From positions 186,001 to 250,000 of the forward strand of contig NAUB01000020.1 in assembly GCA_003676145.1 (NCBI GenBank): a stretch of 64,000 bases of DNA, written 5' to 3'. Shown piece after piece: positions 26,903-36,070 of this stretch (position 1 is its first letter; each line of letters starts with the position of its first letter). Under the pieces are notes generated by a model. That model was not told the origin of the DNA. It saw nothing but the letters and a program-made list of their open reading frames with translations, and did no database searches. This DNA comes from a gamma proteobacterium symbiont of Stewartia floridana. GTDB lineage: Bacteria > Pseudomonadota > Gammaproteobacteria > Chromatiales > Chromatiaceae. Both the position numbers and the translations under genes were made by a program.

Positions 26903-28337
26903 GAAGTTTAATATCACCGGCAAACTCGTCGCGGTTCTATCGCTTACCAGTGTCCTGCTCGTCGCCGCCATGGCGACGGCGATCTACTGGAGTTTTCAGA
27001 AAGGTTTCATCAGCTATCTGACGGAACTGGAACTGGAGCGACTCGATCAAACGGTAGCCGACCTGAGCGCCACCTACCGGGTCACCGGTTCCTGGGATTT
27101 CCTGCGTGGCAATCATGAAGCCTGGATGGAGTATCTGCCGATCGCCAGAGTGGCGCAGCCGCCAATCCCGCCGCTGAACCGACGACCTGCAACAGCACCA
27201 TCCGGACAACCCTTTGCCCCTCCTCTGGCGCCCCAGGATCACACCGGCCTGAGCACCCGACTGCGACTGCTGGATGGCAACAAGCACAACATCATCGGCC
27301 CACCCGGCGAGAGGGGTGAAGCCCTGCTACGACCCATTCAGCTGGATCAGCGCACTGTTGGCTGGTTGAGCCTGAGCCCTCTGCCGGTCCCGGAAAGTGA
27401 TCTTGACCGGCGTTTTCGCGACCAGCAACTTGAGGCGATCTACCCGATTGCCGGAGGAGCCCTGCTGCTGGCGCTGATGATCGGCATCCCCCTGGGGCGT
27501 CATCTGCTGAAGCCGGTGAAGGCGATCGCTGAGGGGGCCCATGCCCTGACCCGGGGGAACTTCGACATCCGTCTCGAACCTCAAAGCCGTGATGAACTGG
27601 GCCGGCTGGTGAATGATTTCAACACCCTGGCGAAGGTGCTCGAGCGCAATGAACAGTTACGCCGTCAAAGCATGGCCGATGTCTCCCACGAACTGCGCAC
27701 ACCCCTGTCGATCCTTCGCGGTGACATCGAAGCGATTCAGGACGGGGTTCGCCCTCTGGATCAAAAACAGATGGCCAGACTGCACAATACCGTGATGGTG
27801 CTCAGCCGCCTGGTCAACGACCTGTATGATCTGGCCCTGGTGGATGCGGGCGCCCTGACCTATCAGAAGTCGATCATCGATCTTTCCGAGATCATTCAGG
27901 AGGCCTCTGACGCGGCCGAGGGTGAATTTGCTAACAAGCAGATCCTGCTCTCAACCAAGGTTGACGAAGGGCTGGCAGTTTTCGGCGATGAACGACGCCT
28001 CCGGCAGGTCATCGACAATCTGTTGAAGAACAGCCTGCGCTATACTGACAGCGGTGGTGAATGCCGACTCACCGCACACCGAAAGGGAGAGCGGATCTTC
28101 ATCAACCTGGAGGATTCAGCCCCCAGTGTGAGCCAGCATGAACTGCCCAGACTGTTTGAGCGCTTCTACCGGGTGGAGGCGTCCCGTAACCGCAGCCGTG
28201 GCGGCGCCGGACTCGGCCTTGCCATCTGCAAAACCATTGTCAGTGCCCATGAGGGTGAAATCATTGCCCAGGCCTCACGTCTGGGTGGAGTACGCATGCA
28301 TATCAACCTTCCGGCTGAGAACCCGATCGATGAGTGA
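26901..28337 (+). CDS. Envelope-stress-type sensor histidine kinase (BaeS-like)
   Basis: A 478-residue protein. Membrane spans lie at about 9-30 and 181-200 and bracket a periplasmic domain rich in Pro. HAMP (200-253) is followed by HisKA with His263 in [13 protein letters not shown] and a HATPase domain with [10 protein letters not shown], then [18 protein letters not shown] is close to the ATG. It overlaps the response regulator by eight bases (ATGAGTGA), so the pair is translationally coupled. BaeS-like kinases respond to envelope damage and induce efflux pumps; that similarity is by architecture, and the stimulus here is unknown. Confidence 0.88.
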   Translation: MKFNITGKLVAVLSLTSVLLVAAMATAIYWSFQKGFISYLTELELERLDQTVADLSATYRVTGSWDFLRGNHEAWMEYLPIARVAQPPIPPLNRRPATAPSGQPFAPPLAPQDHTGLSTRLRLLDGNKHNIIGPPGERGEALLRPIQLDQRTVGWLSLSPLPVPESDLDRRFRDQQLEAIYPIAGGALLLALMIGIPLGRHLLKPVKAIAEGAHALTRGNFDIRLEPQSRDELGRLVNDFNTLAKVLERNEQLRRQSMADVSHELRTPLSILRGDIEAIQDGVRPLDQKQMARLHNTVMVLSRLVNDLYDLALVDAGALTYQKSIIDLSEIIQEASDAAEGEFANKQILLSTKVDEGLAVFGDERRLRQVIDNLLKNSLRYTDSGGECRLTAHRKGERIFINLEDSAPSVSQHELPRLFERFYRVEASRNRSRGGAGLGLAICKTIVSAHEGEIIAQASRLGGVRMHINLPAENPIDE

Positions 28338-29016
28338 GCCAAGTCGTATCCTGATCGTTGAAGACGAACCTGCCCTGGCGAACCTGCTGGAAGACTATCT
28401 GAGGGCGGCCGGCTTTCGCACCGACGCGATGAGAGAGGGTATCGGGGTGGTGGAAGCCGTGCGCGACAATCCACCCGACCTGATACTGCTCGACCTGATG
28501 TTACCGGGTAAGGACGGCCTGGAGATCTGCCGGGAGATCCGGGCATTCTCCGACCTGCCGATCGTCATGGTGACCGCCCGGGTCGAGGAGATCGACCGGT
28601 TGCTCGGCCTTGAACTGGGAGCCGATGACTATATCTGCAAACCCTACAGCCCGAGGGAGGTGGTATTGCGGGTTAAAGCGATTCTGCGGCGCTTGCAACC
28701 AGTGAAAGAGCAGGCAGAGAGCGTGGCCGGCCTTGCGCTCGATGAGAGCCGTTTTTCCGCCAGCTACCGGGGTGTCACCCTGGAACTGACGCCGGTTGAG
28801 TTCCGCCTGCTCAAGACCTTCACGGATCAGCCAGGCCGGGTCTACTCGCGCACCCAGTTGATGGATCACCTCTACACCGATCAGCGGGTGGTCAGCGATC
28901 GCACCGTCGACACCCACGTCAAGAATCTGCGTAAAAAACTCAATGCGGTCAGCCCCGAGGAAGAGATCATCCGCTCCATCTACGGAATCGGCTACAAACT
29001 CGAACTGGCTTTGTGA
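28330..29016 (+). CDS. OmpR/BaeR-type response regulator
   Basis: The start ATG at 28330 lies within the end of the kinase gene; the frame is open further upstream, but this start gives a standard 228-residue regulator. The receiver has Asp55 in [10 protein letters not shown], Thr82 and Lys104 in ICKPYSP. A winged-helix DNA-binding domain occupies about 130-228 ([33 protein letters not shown]). It is the partner of the kinase encoded just before. The stop codon's last base is the first base of the 38-bp inverted repeat that bounds the toxin-antitoxin module. Confidence 0.92.
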   Translation: MSEPSRILIVEDEPALANLLEDYLRAAGFRTDAMREGIGVVEAVRDNPPDLILLDLMLPGKDGLEICREIRAFSDLPIVMVTARVEEIDRLLGLELGADDYICKPYSPREVVLRVKAILRRLQPVKEQAESVAGLALDESRFSASYRGVTLELTPVEFRLLKTFTDQPGRVYSRTQLMDHLYTDQRVVSDRTVDTHVKNLRKKLNAVSPEEEIIRSIYGIGYKLELAL

Positions 29017-29053
29017 TTTTTAAGTCCGCAAATGAACGCGAATAAACGCAAAT
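29016..29053. repeat. Left arm of perfect 38-bp inverted repeat
   Basis: The arm begins ATTTTTAAGTCCGCAAATGA and ends GCGAATAAACGCAAAT. Its exact reverse complement is at 30119-30156. The pair bounds a 1.1-kb segment that carries the toxin-antitoxin genes. Shorter relatives occur at 44515, 45549 and 62997. Confidence 0.85.
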
Positions 29054-29146
29054 TGTAACTTTCCCAATCGGTATTATTTCTTCGTTGCCGCACTTTTGAA
29101 AAACAGATTGTGGGTCAGCACTCAATAGAGTGGACCACTACGCAAT

Positions 29147-29167
29147 TGTACGGAAATACGCTGTACA
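29147..29167. promoter_or_regulatory. Candidate operator upstream of antitoxin
   Basis: TGTAC and GTACA form an inverted repeat with an 11-base spacer, about 85 bases before the antitoxin ATG. Ribbon-helix-helix antitoxins of this type bind such sites to repress their own operon. The assignment rests only on symmetry and position. Confidence 0.35.
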
Positions 29168-29250
29168 TTTTCTTTAATGAGTGCTAGTGTGCCAGATATG
29201 ACCAATCCGGCTACTAAGTCACCGGATAAGCACTGAGAGAGACGGCGAAA

Positions 29251-29520
29251 ATGGCCACATCACGCATTGATATGCGCATTGACGATGAGATCAAGGCAGC
29301 GGCAGAGAAGGCGGCAGCGCTATCAGGCACGAAGAGTCTGACTGAGTATATCGTTCGTCTGATTGAAAAAGATGCTCAGCGAGTGATCAGTGAGTATGAA
29401 TCCATAGCGGTCAAAGACGACATTTTCGACCGCTTTATGAACGCTTGTGAAGCAGCTGAAGAACCAAATCGAAAGCTACGTGAGGCAAAGGATTATGCAA
29501 AAGAGCGCGGTATCAGGTGA
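29251..29520 (+). CDS. DUF1778 ribbon-helix-helix antitoxin (TacA/AtaR type)
   Basis: An 89-residue protein. The N-terminal ribbon-helix-helix (SRIDMRIDDEIKAAAEKAA ... SLTEYIVRLI) binds DNA and the C-terminal region wraps the toxin. It is of typical family length. The last four bases overlap the GNAT gene (ATGA). In the characterised TacAT and AtaRT systems the complex represses its own promoter and the antitoxin blocks the acetyltransferase active site; the same is expected here. Confidence 0.9.
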   Translation: MATSRIDMRIDDEIKAAAEKAAALSGTKSLTEYIVRLIEKDAQRVISEYESIAVKDDIFDRFMNACEAAEEPNRKLREAKDYAKERGIR

Positions 29521-30044
29521 AACCTAAATCACGATTTGTAGAGCTTGATAAAACACGACATGAGCGCACTTCCTTCGACTGTGGCATAAATTTGTTGAAC
29601 GAATTTATCCGGCGCTCAGCCGCTCGCCACAGAGCGGCCGGGGTTAGCAAAACGATGGTCTTGCCCGCCAATGCAGTCGAAGGTGAAAAAGCGGCCATTT
29701 GCGCTTATTACACCCTCTCCCATACTCAAATCGAGCGGCAGACACTGCCCCCCACATTAGTCAAAAAGCTTCCCCGATATCCTGTGCCAGTATTGCTTTT
29801 GGCACAGCTGGCCGTGCATAAAGAGTCTCAAGGAGAGGGGCTTGGCAAGGTGACACTGATCAGGGCGCTTCGACATTGTCTTGAAATCAACGTACATCTA
29901 CCATCTTACGCGGTGATCGTGGATGCATTGACTGAAGAAGTACAAAGTTTCTATGAGCAATATGGATTTCAGGTGTTGGACCGGCACAACAGCCATATCC
30001 GGCTCTTCCTACCCATGAAAACCGTGGAAAAGCTGTTTTCCTAG
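29517..30044 (+). CDS. GNAT acetyltransferase toxin (TacT/AtaT type)
   Basis: A 175-residue GNAT protein. The acetyl-CoA loop is QGEGLG (105-110), VLLLAQLAV is the preceding beta strand, and FYEQYGFQ contains the conserved Tyr149 used by TacT-like toxins. This family acetylates the amino group of charged tRNAs and stops translation. It is paired with the DUF1778 antitoxin by a four-base overlap. All expected motifs are intact, so the module is probably active. Confidence 0.9.
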   Translation: MKPKSRFVELDKTRHERTSFDCGINLLNEFIRRSAARHRAAGVSKTMVLPANAVEGEKAAICAYYTLSHTQIERQTLPPTLVKKLPRYPVPVLLLAQLAVHKESQGEGLGKVTLIRALRHCLEINVHLPSYAVIVDALTEEVQSFYEQYGFQVLDRHNSHIRLFLPMKTVEKLFS

Positions 30045-30118
30045 GGCCTGTTAACACTAATATAAGGCGCACAGGGACATCTCCGAGCATCTGGCAATCA
30101 CGCCAATACCGATTTTAT

Positions 30119-30156
30119 ATTTGCGTTTATTCGCGTTCATTTGCGGACTTAAAAAT
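30119..30156. repeat. Right arm of perfect 38-bp inverted repeat
   Basis: It is the exact reverse complement of 29016-29053. The next base, 30157, is the final base of the stop codon of the DUF1566 gene on the other strand. Each arm therefore touches a stop codon. Confidence 0.85.
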
Positions 30157-31578
30157 TCAATCAACATCCCGCACACAACGGGCATAGTTGAAGATCCGGG
30201 TTTCATCCCGCTGCCCTCCCCTTGCCCGCCAGCGGGCCGGGTTGCCGGTTTTTGGATCGCTGCGCTGCGCCCCGGCGCCATGCACATCCTCACCCTCCAC
30301 CGAGGTACAGGGGCCGAAACAGATGTAACTGGCCATGGCGGGATTCTCCCCATGGGTGGTGGATGACCAGAACCAGCCCGCCTTATCCTGTTGCCGGAAG
30401 CGCTTTGGATCGATCGCCGGCTCGCTGTAGCGGTAGTCGACCAGGGTCTGCAGTTCTTTGATATTCGGCAATCGCCAATCCTGATAACCGGCCATTTCCA
30501 GGCCTTCACAGTAGGCCAACGCCTGGGACCAGTCCCGGGGTTGCCCATCATCGCTCGCTTGCCACATCAACTCCATCGCCGCATCGGTCACCGTTCCGTT
30601 GCGGTTGTCCTGCAACAGATTGTCGCCCCAGGGCTCTCCGCTGACACAACGGTAGAAGAGGCGGGTATGCCCCTGCCCTGGGGCCGCCTTGATCCGGCCA
30701 TCGAGAAAGTTGAAGAAGAAGTAGTGGGTGGTGTCCGGATTGAGTGCGATCTCACCCACATACGCCGTCGACGACCAGGTCTGCCCCATCATGGATACAT
30801 TGTGGGTGTCACGATAGGGGTCATTCCTCAGCACTTCCGGCCCCGGCTCAGCAAACTCAAAAAAGCGCTCATCGATATAGCGCTGCCGTCCCTCCGGATG
30901 ACGCCAATGCGATATGGAAAACAGCTCGGTTATGCTGGGAAGACGCCAATCCCCGCTACCTGCCAGTTCGAGACGACTGCAGGCTGACTGTGCATCCAGA
31001 TAGCTGAGACGCTGTGCGTTATGGGCCTGCTGCCAACGCAAGCCCGTCACCAGGTCGGAGACCGTACCATCACGATTGTCCCGATAGGCAAGCCTGGTGC
31101 TGTAGTGACCGTCCTGCCCCCTGAATCGCTGTTGGGTATCTTTACAGGCCACTCTCTGACGATTATTGAAGCAGCCGAACTGTCCAGTGTCAGGCACCTT
31201 GGCTCGGGCAGCCAAAGCCTTGTCGGCTGGCCGCGATGGCGAGGGCTGTTCCGGCTCGACCTCTATCACCATCGGCTCAACCCTTCGCCTTGGCTCATCT
31301 GCTTGAGGCTGTCTCGCTCCAGCGGGTGGCGGGCCCAATCCACGTCGGTCAGGGACGCAGACGAGACCTTCAGGAACGTTTCGGCAGCGGCCTTCAACGG
31401 CACCATGGGGCGCCCGGAAGGCGCAGGCTGAACCCGGCCGCTGGTCGTCGCAGGCCTCGATCGCTTCAACCGGCGGGCCACCTGCGGGAGGTCGCCTGCC
31501 ATCCTGCCGAAACTGTGCTTCCACAGCGGATGCAGAAACAACAGTCGAGAGTACAAAACCAATCCACAGCGTCTTCAT
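30157..31578 (-). CDS. Secreted DUF1566 (Lcl-type) protein
   Basis: The start at 31578 is chosen because GAGG lies six bases before it and a signal peptide follows (MKTLWIGFVLSTVVSASAVEA); an upstream start at 31602 is less likely. The 473-residue product has a Pro/Arg-rich N-terminal third and two DUF1566 modules with the signature GDWRLPSITELFSI and QDWRLPNIKELQTL, ending in CVRDVD. DUF1566 is related to C-type-lectin-like formylglycine-enzyme folds and is common in secreted adhesin-like proteins. It is paralogous to the C-terminal half of the lipoprotein at 23153. Binding partner unknown. Confidence 0.8.
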   Translation of the reverse strand: MKTLWIGFVLSTVVSASAVEAQFRQDGRRPPAGGPPVEAIEACDDQRPGSACAFRAPHGAVEGRCRNVPEGLVCVPDRRGLGPPPAGARQPQADEPRRRVEPMVIEVEPEQPSPSRPADKALAARAKVPDTGQFGCFNNRQRVACKDTQQRFRGQDGHYSTRLAYRDNRDGTVSDLVTGLRWQQAHNAQRLSYLDAQSACSRLELAGSGDWRLPSITELFSISHWRHPEGRQRYIDERFFEFAEPGPEVLRNDPYRDTHNVSMMGQTWSSTAYVGEIALNPDTTHYFFFNFLDGRIKAAPGQGHTRLFYRCVSGEPWGDNLLQDNRNGTVTDAAMELMWQASDDGQPRDWSQALAYCEGLEMAGYQDWRLPNIKELQTLVDYRYSEPAIDPKRFRQQDKAGWFWSSTTHGENPAMASYICFGPCTSVEGEDVHGAGAQRSDPKTGNPARWRARGGQRDETRIFNYARCVRDVD

Positions 31579-31856
31579 GCTACACCTCAGGGCTTTAACC
31601 ATTCTCTAGTGGGCCTCTGGTGGATAAGTCTACTCATCGAATTAGGAGAGAATATGGAGAAAGCGGTCATTTAATGTGAAACGGAATACCCGCTTTGCAC
31701 ACTTGAATAGGGCATCTGCGAGCAATGACCCAGCTGGCAAATCGGCAATTTCAAAGCAGAGCCTGTTTAGCCCCTTAAGCAACAATCACTCTTGCCACCA
31801 ATCGGGCGCTGATTTTCAACAGGTTGCAGCCCAACGCATCCGCAATAGATCGATAT

Positions 31857-33227
31857 TCAGCGCTTATCCTTGAACTCAATCTCCAATGACTTGAGCTTGC
31901 GATAGAGATGAGTCCGCTCCATGCCCACCTCTTTCGCCATGCGTGAGATATTGCCCTCGTGCTGCTTGAGCTGATACTCCAGGTAGACCTTTTCAAACTC
32001 CTCTCTGGCCTGGCGCAGGGGCTGATCCAGAGAGACAGGGGATTCCGGACCGACCAGCGAGCCGCCCAGCTCCGGAGCACCCATCGACGACTCTACCTCC
32101 TCCTGGGAGATCTCGCTGCCGGCACCCAGGATCAACAACCGCTGCACCAGGTTTTTCAGCTCCCGCACATTGCCATGCCAGGGGTGGTTGCGCAGGGTGT
32201 TCTGGGCGCCCACGTTGAAGTGACGATAGGGCAGCTTCTCATGGGTGACATACCAGTCCACGTAGAAGTTGAGCAGCTCAGGAACATCCTCCGCATGCTC
32301 CCGCAGCGGTGGCACATGCAGGGGCACCACATTCAGATGATAGAAGAGATCCTCGCGGAAAGTGTCATCCTGCACCGCCTCTTCCAGGTTGTGCTGGGTG
32401 GCGGCGATGATGCGCACGTCGATACTTACCGGCTCGCTGCCACCGACCCGCATGAAGCGTCCGGTGTCGAGAGCGCCTACCAGTTGCGACTGGGCCTCCA
32501 GATCCATGTCTGCCACTTCATCGAGAAACAGGGTACCGCCCACCGCCTGCTCCAGCCGACCGTAGTGGATACGTCCATCCTCTTCGCTGCCGAACAGCTC
32601 CTGGGCGGCATTGCCCTTGACGATGGCGCTGACATTGACCTCCACGAAGGGGCGGTCGCGACGCAGGCTTTGCGAGTGCAGATAGCGCGCCAGGGTCTCC
32701 CGGCCACTGCCCGGCTCGCCGGTCACCAGCACCCAGGTATCGTGTTGGGCGATGCGTTTCACCTGCTCTCTGAGACGCTGCATCACGGTACTTCTGCCAG
32801 TCGGTTCATGCACCGCATGCACATGCTTGCGCAGCCCGACGTTCTCCTGTTTGAGCTGCTCAGCCTCCAAGGCCCGTTCCACGGTGAGCAGCAGTTTGGC
32901 CAGCGAGAGCGGCTTCTCAAGAAAGTCATAGGCGCCGAGCCGGGTCGCTTCCACCGCCGTCTCCACCGTGCCGTGGCCCGACATCATGATCACCGGACAG
33001 GGCAGTCCGTCATCCTCACCCCACTCTTTGAGCAGTGTGATGCCATCCATATCCGGCATCCAGATATCGAGCAATATCAACTCCGGGCGGCGTTCCCGCA
33101 GTGCCTGTCGCGCACTCTTGCCGTCTTCCGCCATGGAAACCTCATAGGACTCATCCTGCAGAATCTCTTTGACAAGATTGCGAATGTCCGGCTCATCATC
33201 CACCACAAGGATGTAGGCCTTACTCAT
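31857..33227 (-). CDS. ntrX: NtrX-like response regulator with degenerate AAA+ domain
   Basis: A 456-residue protein. The receiver (1-120) has Asp11, Asp12, Asp54 and Lys105 and is intact. The AAA+ domain has Walker A GEPGSGRE (170-177), in which the usual Lys is Arg176, and the sigma-54 contact loop GAFTGA is missing: after QELFG comes SEEDGRIHYGRLEQA. Walker B LFLDEV is kept. A Fis-type helix-turn-helix ends the protein (ISRMAKEVGMERTHLYRKL). It therefore probably binds DNA and responds to NtrY but may not drive RpoN in the usual way. It is downstream of ntrY, separated by 87 bases. Confidence 0.85.
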   Translation of the reverse strand: MSKAYILVVDDEPDIRNLVKEILQDESYEVSMAEDGKSARQALRERRPELILLDIWMPDMDGITLLKEWGEDDGLPCPVIMMSGHGTVETAVEATRLGAYDFLEKPLSLAKLLLTVERALEAEQLKQENVGLRKHVHAVHEPTGRSTVMQRLREQVKRIAQHDTWVLVTGEPGSGRETLARYLHSQSLRRDRPFVEVNVSAIVKGNAAQELFGSEEDGRIHYGRLEQAVGGTLFLDEVADMDLEAQSQLVGALDTGRFMRVGGSEPVSIDVRIIAATQHNLEEAVQDDTFREDLFYHLNVVPLHVPPLREHAEDVPELLNFYVDWYVTHEKLPYRHFNVGAQNTLRNHPWHGNVRELKNLVQRLLILGAGSEISQEEVESSMGAPELGGSLVGPESPVSLDQPLRQAREEFEKVYLEYQLKQHEGNISRMAKEVGMERTHLYRKLKSLEIEFKDKR

Positions 33228-33314
33228 ACTCGACTCTCCTCAGTGTGCCTCGTTATCGATTTTGTGACATGCAGAGCCATCCGCGTTGCTCGTCGTTCAT
33301 TTGCAACTACCAAA

Positions 33315-35540
33315 CTACTCTCCTCGCACCTTGATTGGCGCATTTTCAGCCGCAACAGGATCAATTGGATTGGTCTCACCAGGCCCGGGATCCACCAACA
33401 TCGGCAACTGCATCACCAGGCAGGCACCTTTATCGCAATTCTCTGCCCAGATGATACCGCCATGCTCCTCAACAATCTTCTTGACGATGGCCAACCCCAG
33501 CCCGGTACCCTTCTGCTTGGTTGTAACATAGGGTTCGAACAGCTGCTGCATCATCTCCTGGGGTATACCAGGACCGTTATCCTGCACCCGCAACTCATAG
33601 TTGGGATGTTCATCGCGCTTCACCACTTTTGAGATCAGACTCACCTCAGCATCCGGCACACCTTCCAGTGCCTCGACCGCATTCTTCAGCAGATTATGCA
33701 CCACTTGCCTGATACGCAACGGATCGGCTTCCACACGCGCCTGCTCGGCACTCATCTCCACATCAAACTTGATCCCCTGATTACCCCGATAGAGATCAAA
33801 CACCTCGCTAACCAGATGCTCCAACTCTACCGGCTTGGCGGCCATCTGCGGCGGCTTGGCGTACTCCGAGAAGTCATTCACCATGCTCTTCATCGCTTCG
33901 ACCTGCTGCACAATGGTGTGGGTGGCCCGATCCAGCACCTGGGCATCCTGCTCCGGCATACTCTTGAGGTACTTGTGTCTCAATCGCTCGGCTGAAAGCT
34001 GTATCGGGGTCAGGGGATTTTTGATTTCATGGGCAAGACGTCTGGCCACCTCACCCCAGGCTGCATCGCGCTGGGCACGGATCAACGCAGTAACATCATC
34101 GAACAACACAATGTGGCCGATTCGGCCATTCGGCTGGGCAAACGGCGTGGTCCGGCAGATCAATACTTTCCGTCCCTCACCACCGAACAGGGTCAACTCA
34201 CCCCGCCACTCTTTCTCCATCTCACCCAAGGGCGCCTCGAGTCCATCGGCAAACTGCCTCAGGATAGGGGAGTCCTGGCCAATGTTGCCGATCGATTCGC
34301 CGGCCACCTGATTCATGTTGACCCCGAGAATCTTGCCGGCCGCCGGGTTGGCGGTACGCAGTTTGCGCTGCGCGTCGAAAGTCAAAACACCGGATGAGAG
34401 TCGCGCCAGCACGGTCTCGAGATAGGCCCGCTGTCCCTCCACCTCTCGCTGACTTCGATCCGCCTGATCCCGCGCCTGACGGATTCGCCGGGTCATCGCG
34501 TTGAAGGAGGCGACCAGAAAGGCCAGCTCATCCGCGCGCCTGGGAACCGGCAGCTGGCGATCGTAATCCCCGCCGGCGACCGCCTTGGTACCGGCCGCGA
34601 TATTGGCAATCGGCGCCACCAGACGCCGGGCGGAGAAGAAGGCGGCCCAGACCGCCGACAGTACCGCGAAGATCAACACCAGGGAGAGGGTCAGGGAGAA
34701 ATTCCGTTTCAGTGACTGACGCAGAAAGGAGAGCTCCTTATAACGGTTGTATGCCAACTCCAGCTTCTCCGAGAGCACACTGACCCGCTCCGATGCCGGA
34801 TAGAGCCCCTGGATGATCAGCGGCCTGCCCAGTGGATCGGCGACTGCCACCCGGATCATCAGTTCATCCTTGTCCCGCGCCAGACCCACATAGCTGTTAC
34901 CTTCCCGCAGACGCTGCATGATGTAGTCGTCCGGCTTGGCTGGCACCAGCTCATCCGCCACCGCATTGGAGTAGGCGATGATCTGCCCGCCGGGATCGCT
35001 CAGGGACAGCTCCAGCGCACCGGACTGCTGACGCAGCCGCGCAATGGTCAGGGAGAGCGCCGACTCTGAGGTATCGGCAATACTCAACAGCTGCTGTTCG
35101 GTATATTTCAGCCAGACCCTCTGATTCAGTGCCAGCGAGGCCTGACCCAATTCCCGGGCATCCTCCATCGCCTGGTCGATCTGCACATCGAACCAGCTGT
35201 CGATGCCCCCTTGCAGAAAGCTGAAGGAGTAGTAGTAGACCACGCCGACCGGCGTCAACGCGATCAGGGTGAAGATCACCACCATCCGCAGGGTAAGCCG
35301 GGAGCCTGCACTGTGCCGAAGATACTGGCGAATCAAGCGGATCGAGTTGTAGGTGATCAACACGAACAGCACAAACATGCCGGCCAGGTTGAAGATCAAC
35401 AGCGGTACGAAATAGCGACTCAGCTCGGCAGAGTTCTGTACGGCACTGCTCATCAGATGCAGACTGACCAGCAGCAGGATCAGCAGCAGGCCGACTGAGA
35501 GTCCGCCCAGACGTAAACGACTCAGGGTTGAAGGGGCCAT
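33315..35540 (-). CDS. ntrY: NtrY-like sensor histidine kinase
   Basis: A 741-residue protein from the ATG at 35540 (three codons more from 35549; GGATGG favours the shorter form). There are three or four N-terminal membrane spans, a large periplasmic region, HAMP, PAS (about 380-480), HisKA with the His in AHEIKNPLTPIQL (507 in the longer form) and a HATPase domain with GTGLGLAIVKKIV. NtrY/NtrX control nitrogen and, in other proteobacteria, redox or envelope responses. The start overlaps the DUF4390 gene, so translation of the pair is coupled. Confidence 0.9.
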   Translation of the reverse strand: MAPSTLSRLRLGGLSVGLLLILLLVSLHLMSSAVQNSAELSRYFVPLLIFNLAGMFVLFVLITYNSIRLIRQYLRHSAGSRLTLRMVVIFTLIALTPVGVVYYYSFSFLQGGIDSWFDVQIDQAMEDARELGQASLALNQRVWLKYTEQQLLSIADTSESALSLTIARLRQQSGALELSLSDPGGQIIAYSNAVADELVPAKPDDYIMQRLREGNSYVGLARDKDELMIRVAVADPLGRPLIIQGLYPASERVSVLSEKLELAYNRYKELSFLRQSLKRNFSLTLSLVLIFAVLSAVWAAFFSARRLVAPIANIAAGTKAVAGGDYDRQLPVPRRADELAFLVASFNAMTRRIRQARDQADRSQREVEGQRAYLETVLARLSSGVLTFDAQRKLRTANPAAGKILGVNMNQVAGESIGNIGQDSPILRQFADGLEAPLGEMEKEWRGELTLFGGEGRKVLICRTTPFAQPNGRIGHIVLFDDVTALIRAQRDAAWGEVARRLAHEIKNPLTPIQLSAERLRHKYLKSMPEQDAQVLDRATHTIVQQVEAMKSMVNDFSEYAKPPQMAAKPVELEHLVSEVFDLYRGNQGIKFDVEMSAEQARVEADPLRIRQVVHNLLKNAVEALEGVPDAEVSLISKVVKRDEHPNYELRVQDNGPGIPQEMMQQLFEPYVTTKQKGTGLGLAIVKKIVEEHGGIIWAENCDKGACLVMQLPMLVDPGPGETNPIDPVAAENAPIKVRGE

Positions 35541-36070
35541 TGGGACCATCCGGTTGTTAGTTTCCAGCCACCGCCAAGATAGGCCAATGGCTGCAGCGGT
35601 AACGGCAGGGAGTCGATATCCAGATCGGCCCGCAGGCGCAGCAGATAGTCCTCACCGGGAATCAGCTGCACCAGGCGCACCAGTGGCAGATTGTTGATCT
35701 CCCCAAGCGCATACAGCGCCGCCTCCTGGGTGACAAAGTTCTGTTCCTCGCCGGACTGCATATCCACCACCCGATAGAGTTCGGTCAGGGCATGGTAGCG
35801 AATCTGAAACCACAGGGTCTGGGCGTACGGGCTGGGCTCCCAGAACCCCCGCCAGACCTTATCCACCACCAGCTGTACCTTCAGGGTCAGCGGCACACCA
35901 TTACTCAAGGCCTGATGCGCCTTATCACTCAAGGCATAGTCGATACGCGCATTCAGCCGATAGCCGTTATCCACTTTATTGATCTGCACCTCCTGGACCG
36001 AAAAACTGGCGCCGTTCGCCTCGGTGAACCCGATCAATAGCATCAGCAGTAGGAGCGTTGTGCGTATCAT
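35522..36070 (-). CDS. DUF4390 periplasmic protein
   Basis: A 182-residue protein with a signal peptide (MIRTTLLLLMLLIGFTEANGA) and a beta-rich domain of the DUF4390 family (VDNGYRLNARIDYALSDKAHQAL, GVPLTLKVQLVV, LWFQIRYHAL). The family usually lies between rsmB and ntrY in gammaproteobacteria, exactly as here, and its function is unknown. Its ATG overlaps the rsmB stop and its end overlaps the ntrY start. Position suggests a periplasmic accessory to the NtrY sensor. Confidence 0.88.
   Translation of the reverse strand: MIRTTLLLLMLLIGFTEANGASFSVQEVQINKVDNGYRLNARIDYALSDKAHQALSNGVPLTLKVQLVVDKVWRGFWEPSPYAQTLWFQIRYHALTELYRVVDMQSGEEQNFVTQEAALYALGEINNLPLVRLVQLIPGEDYLLRLRADLDIDSLPLPLQPLAYLGGGWKLTTGWSQWPLQP

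Noticed and set aside
31959-33632. 557-codon open frame opposite ntrX/ntrY
   Set aside because: It is an antisense shadow of two well-supported genes; its translation is His/Leu/Gln-rich without domain signatures.
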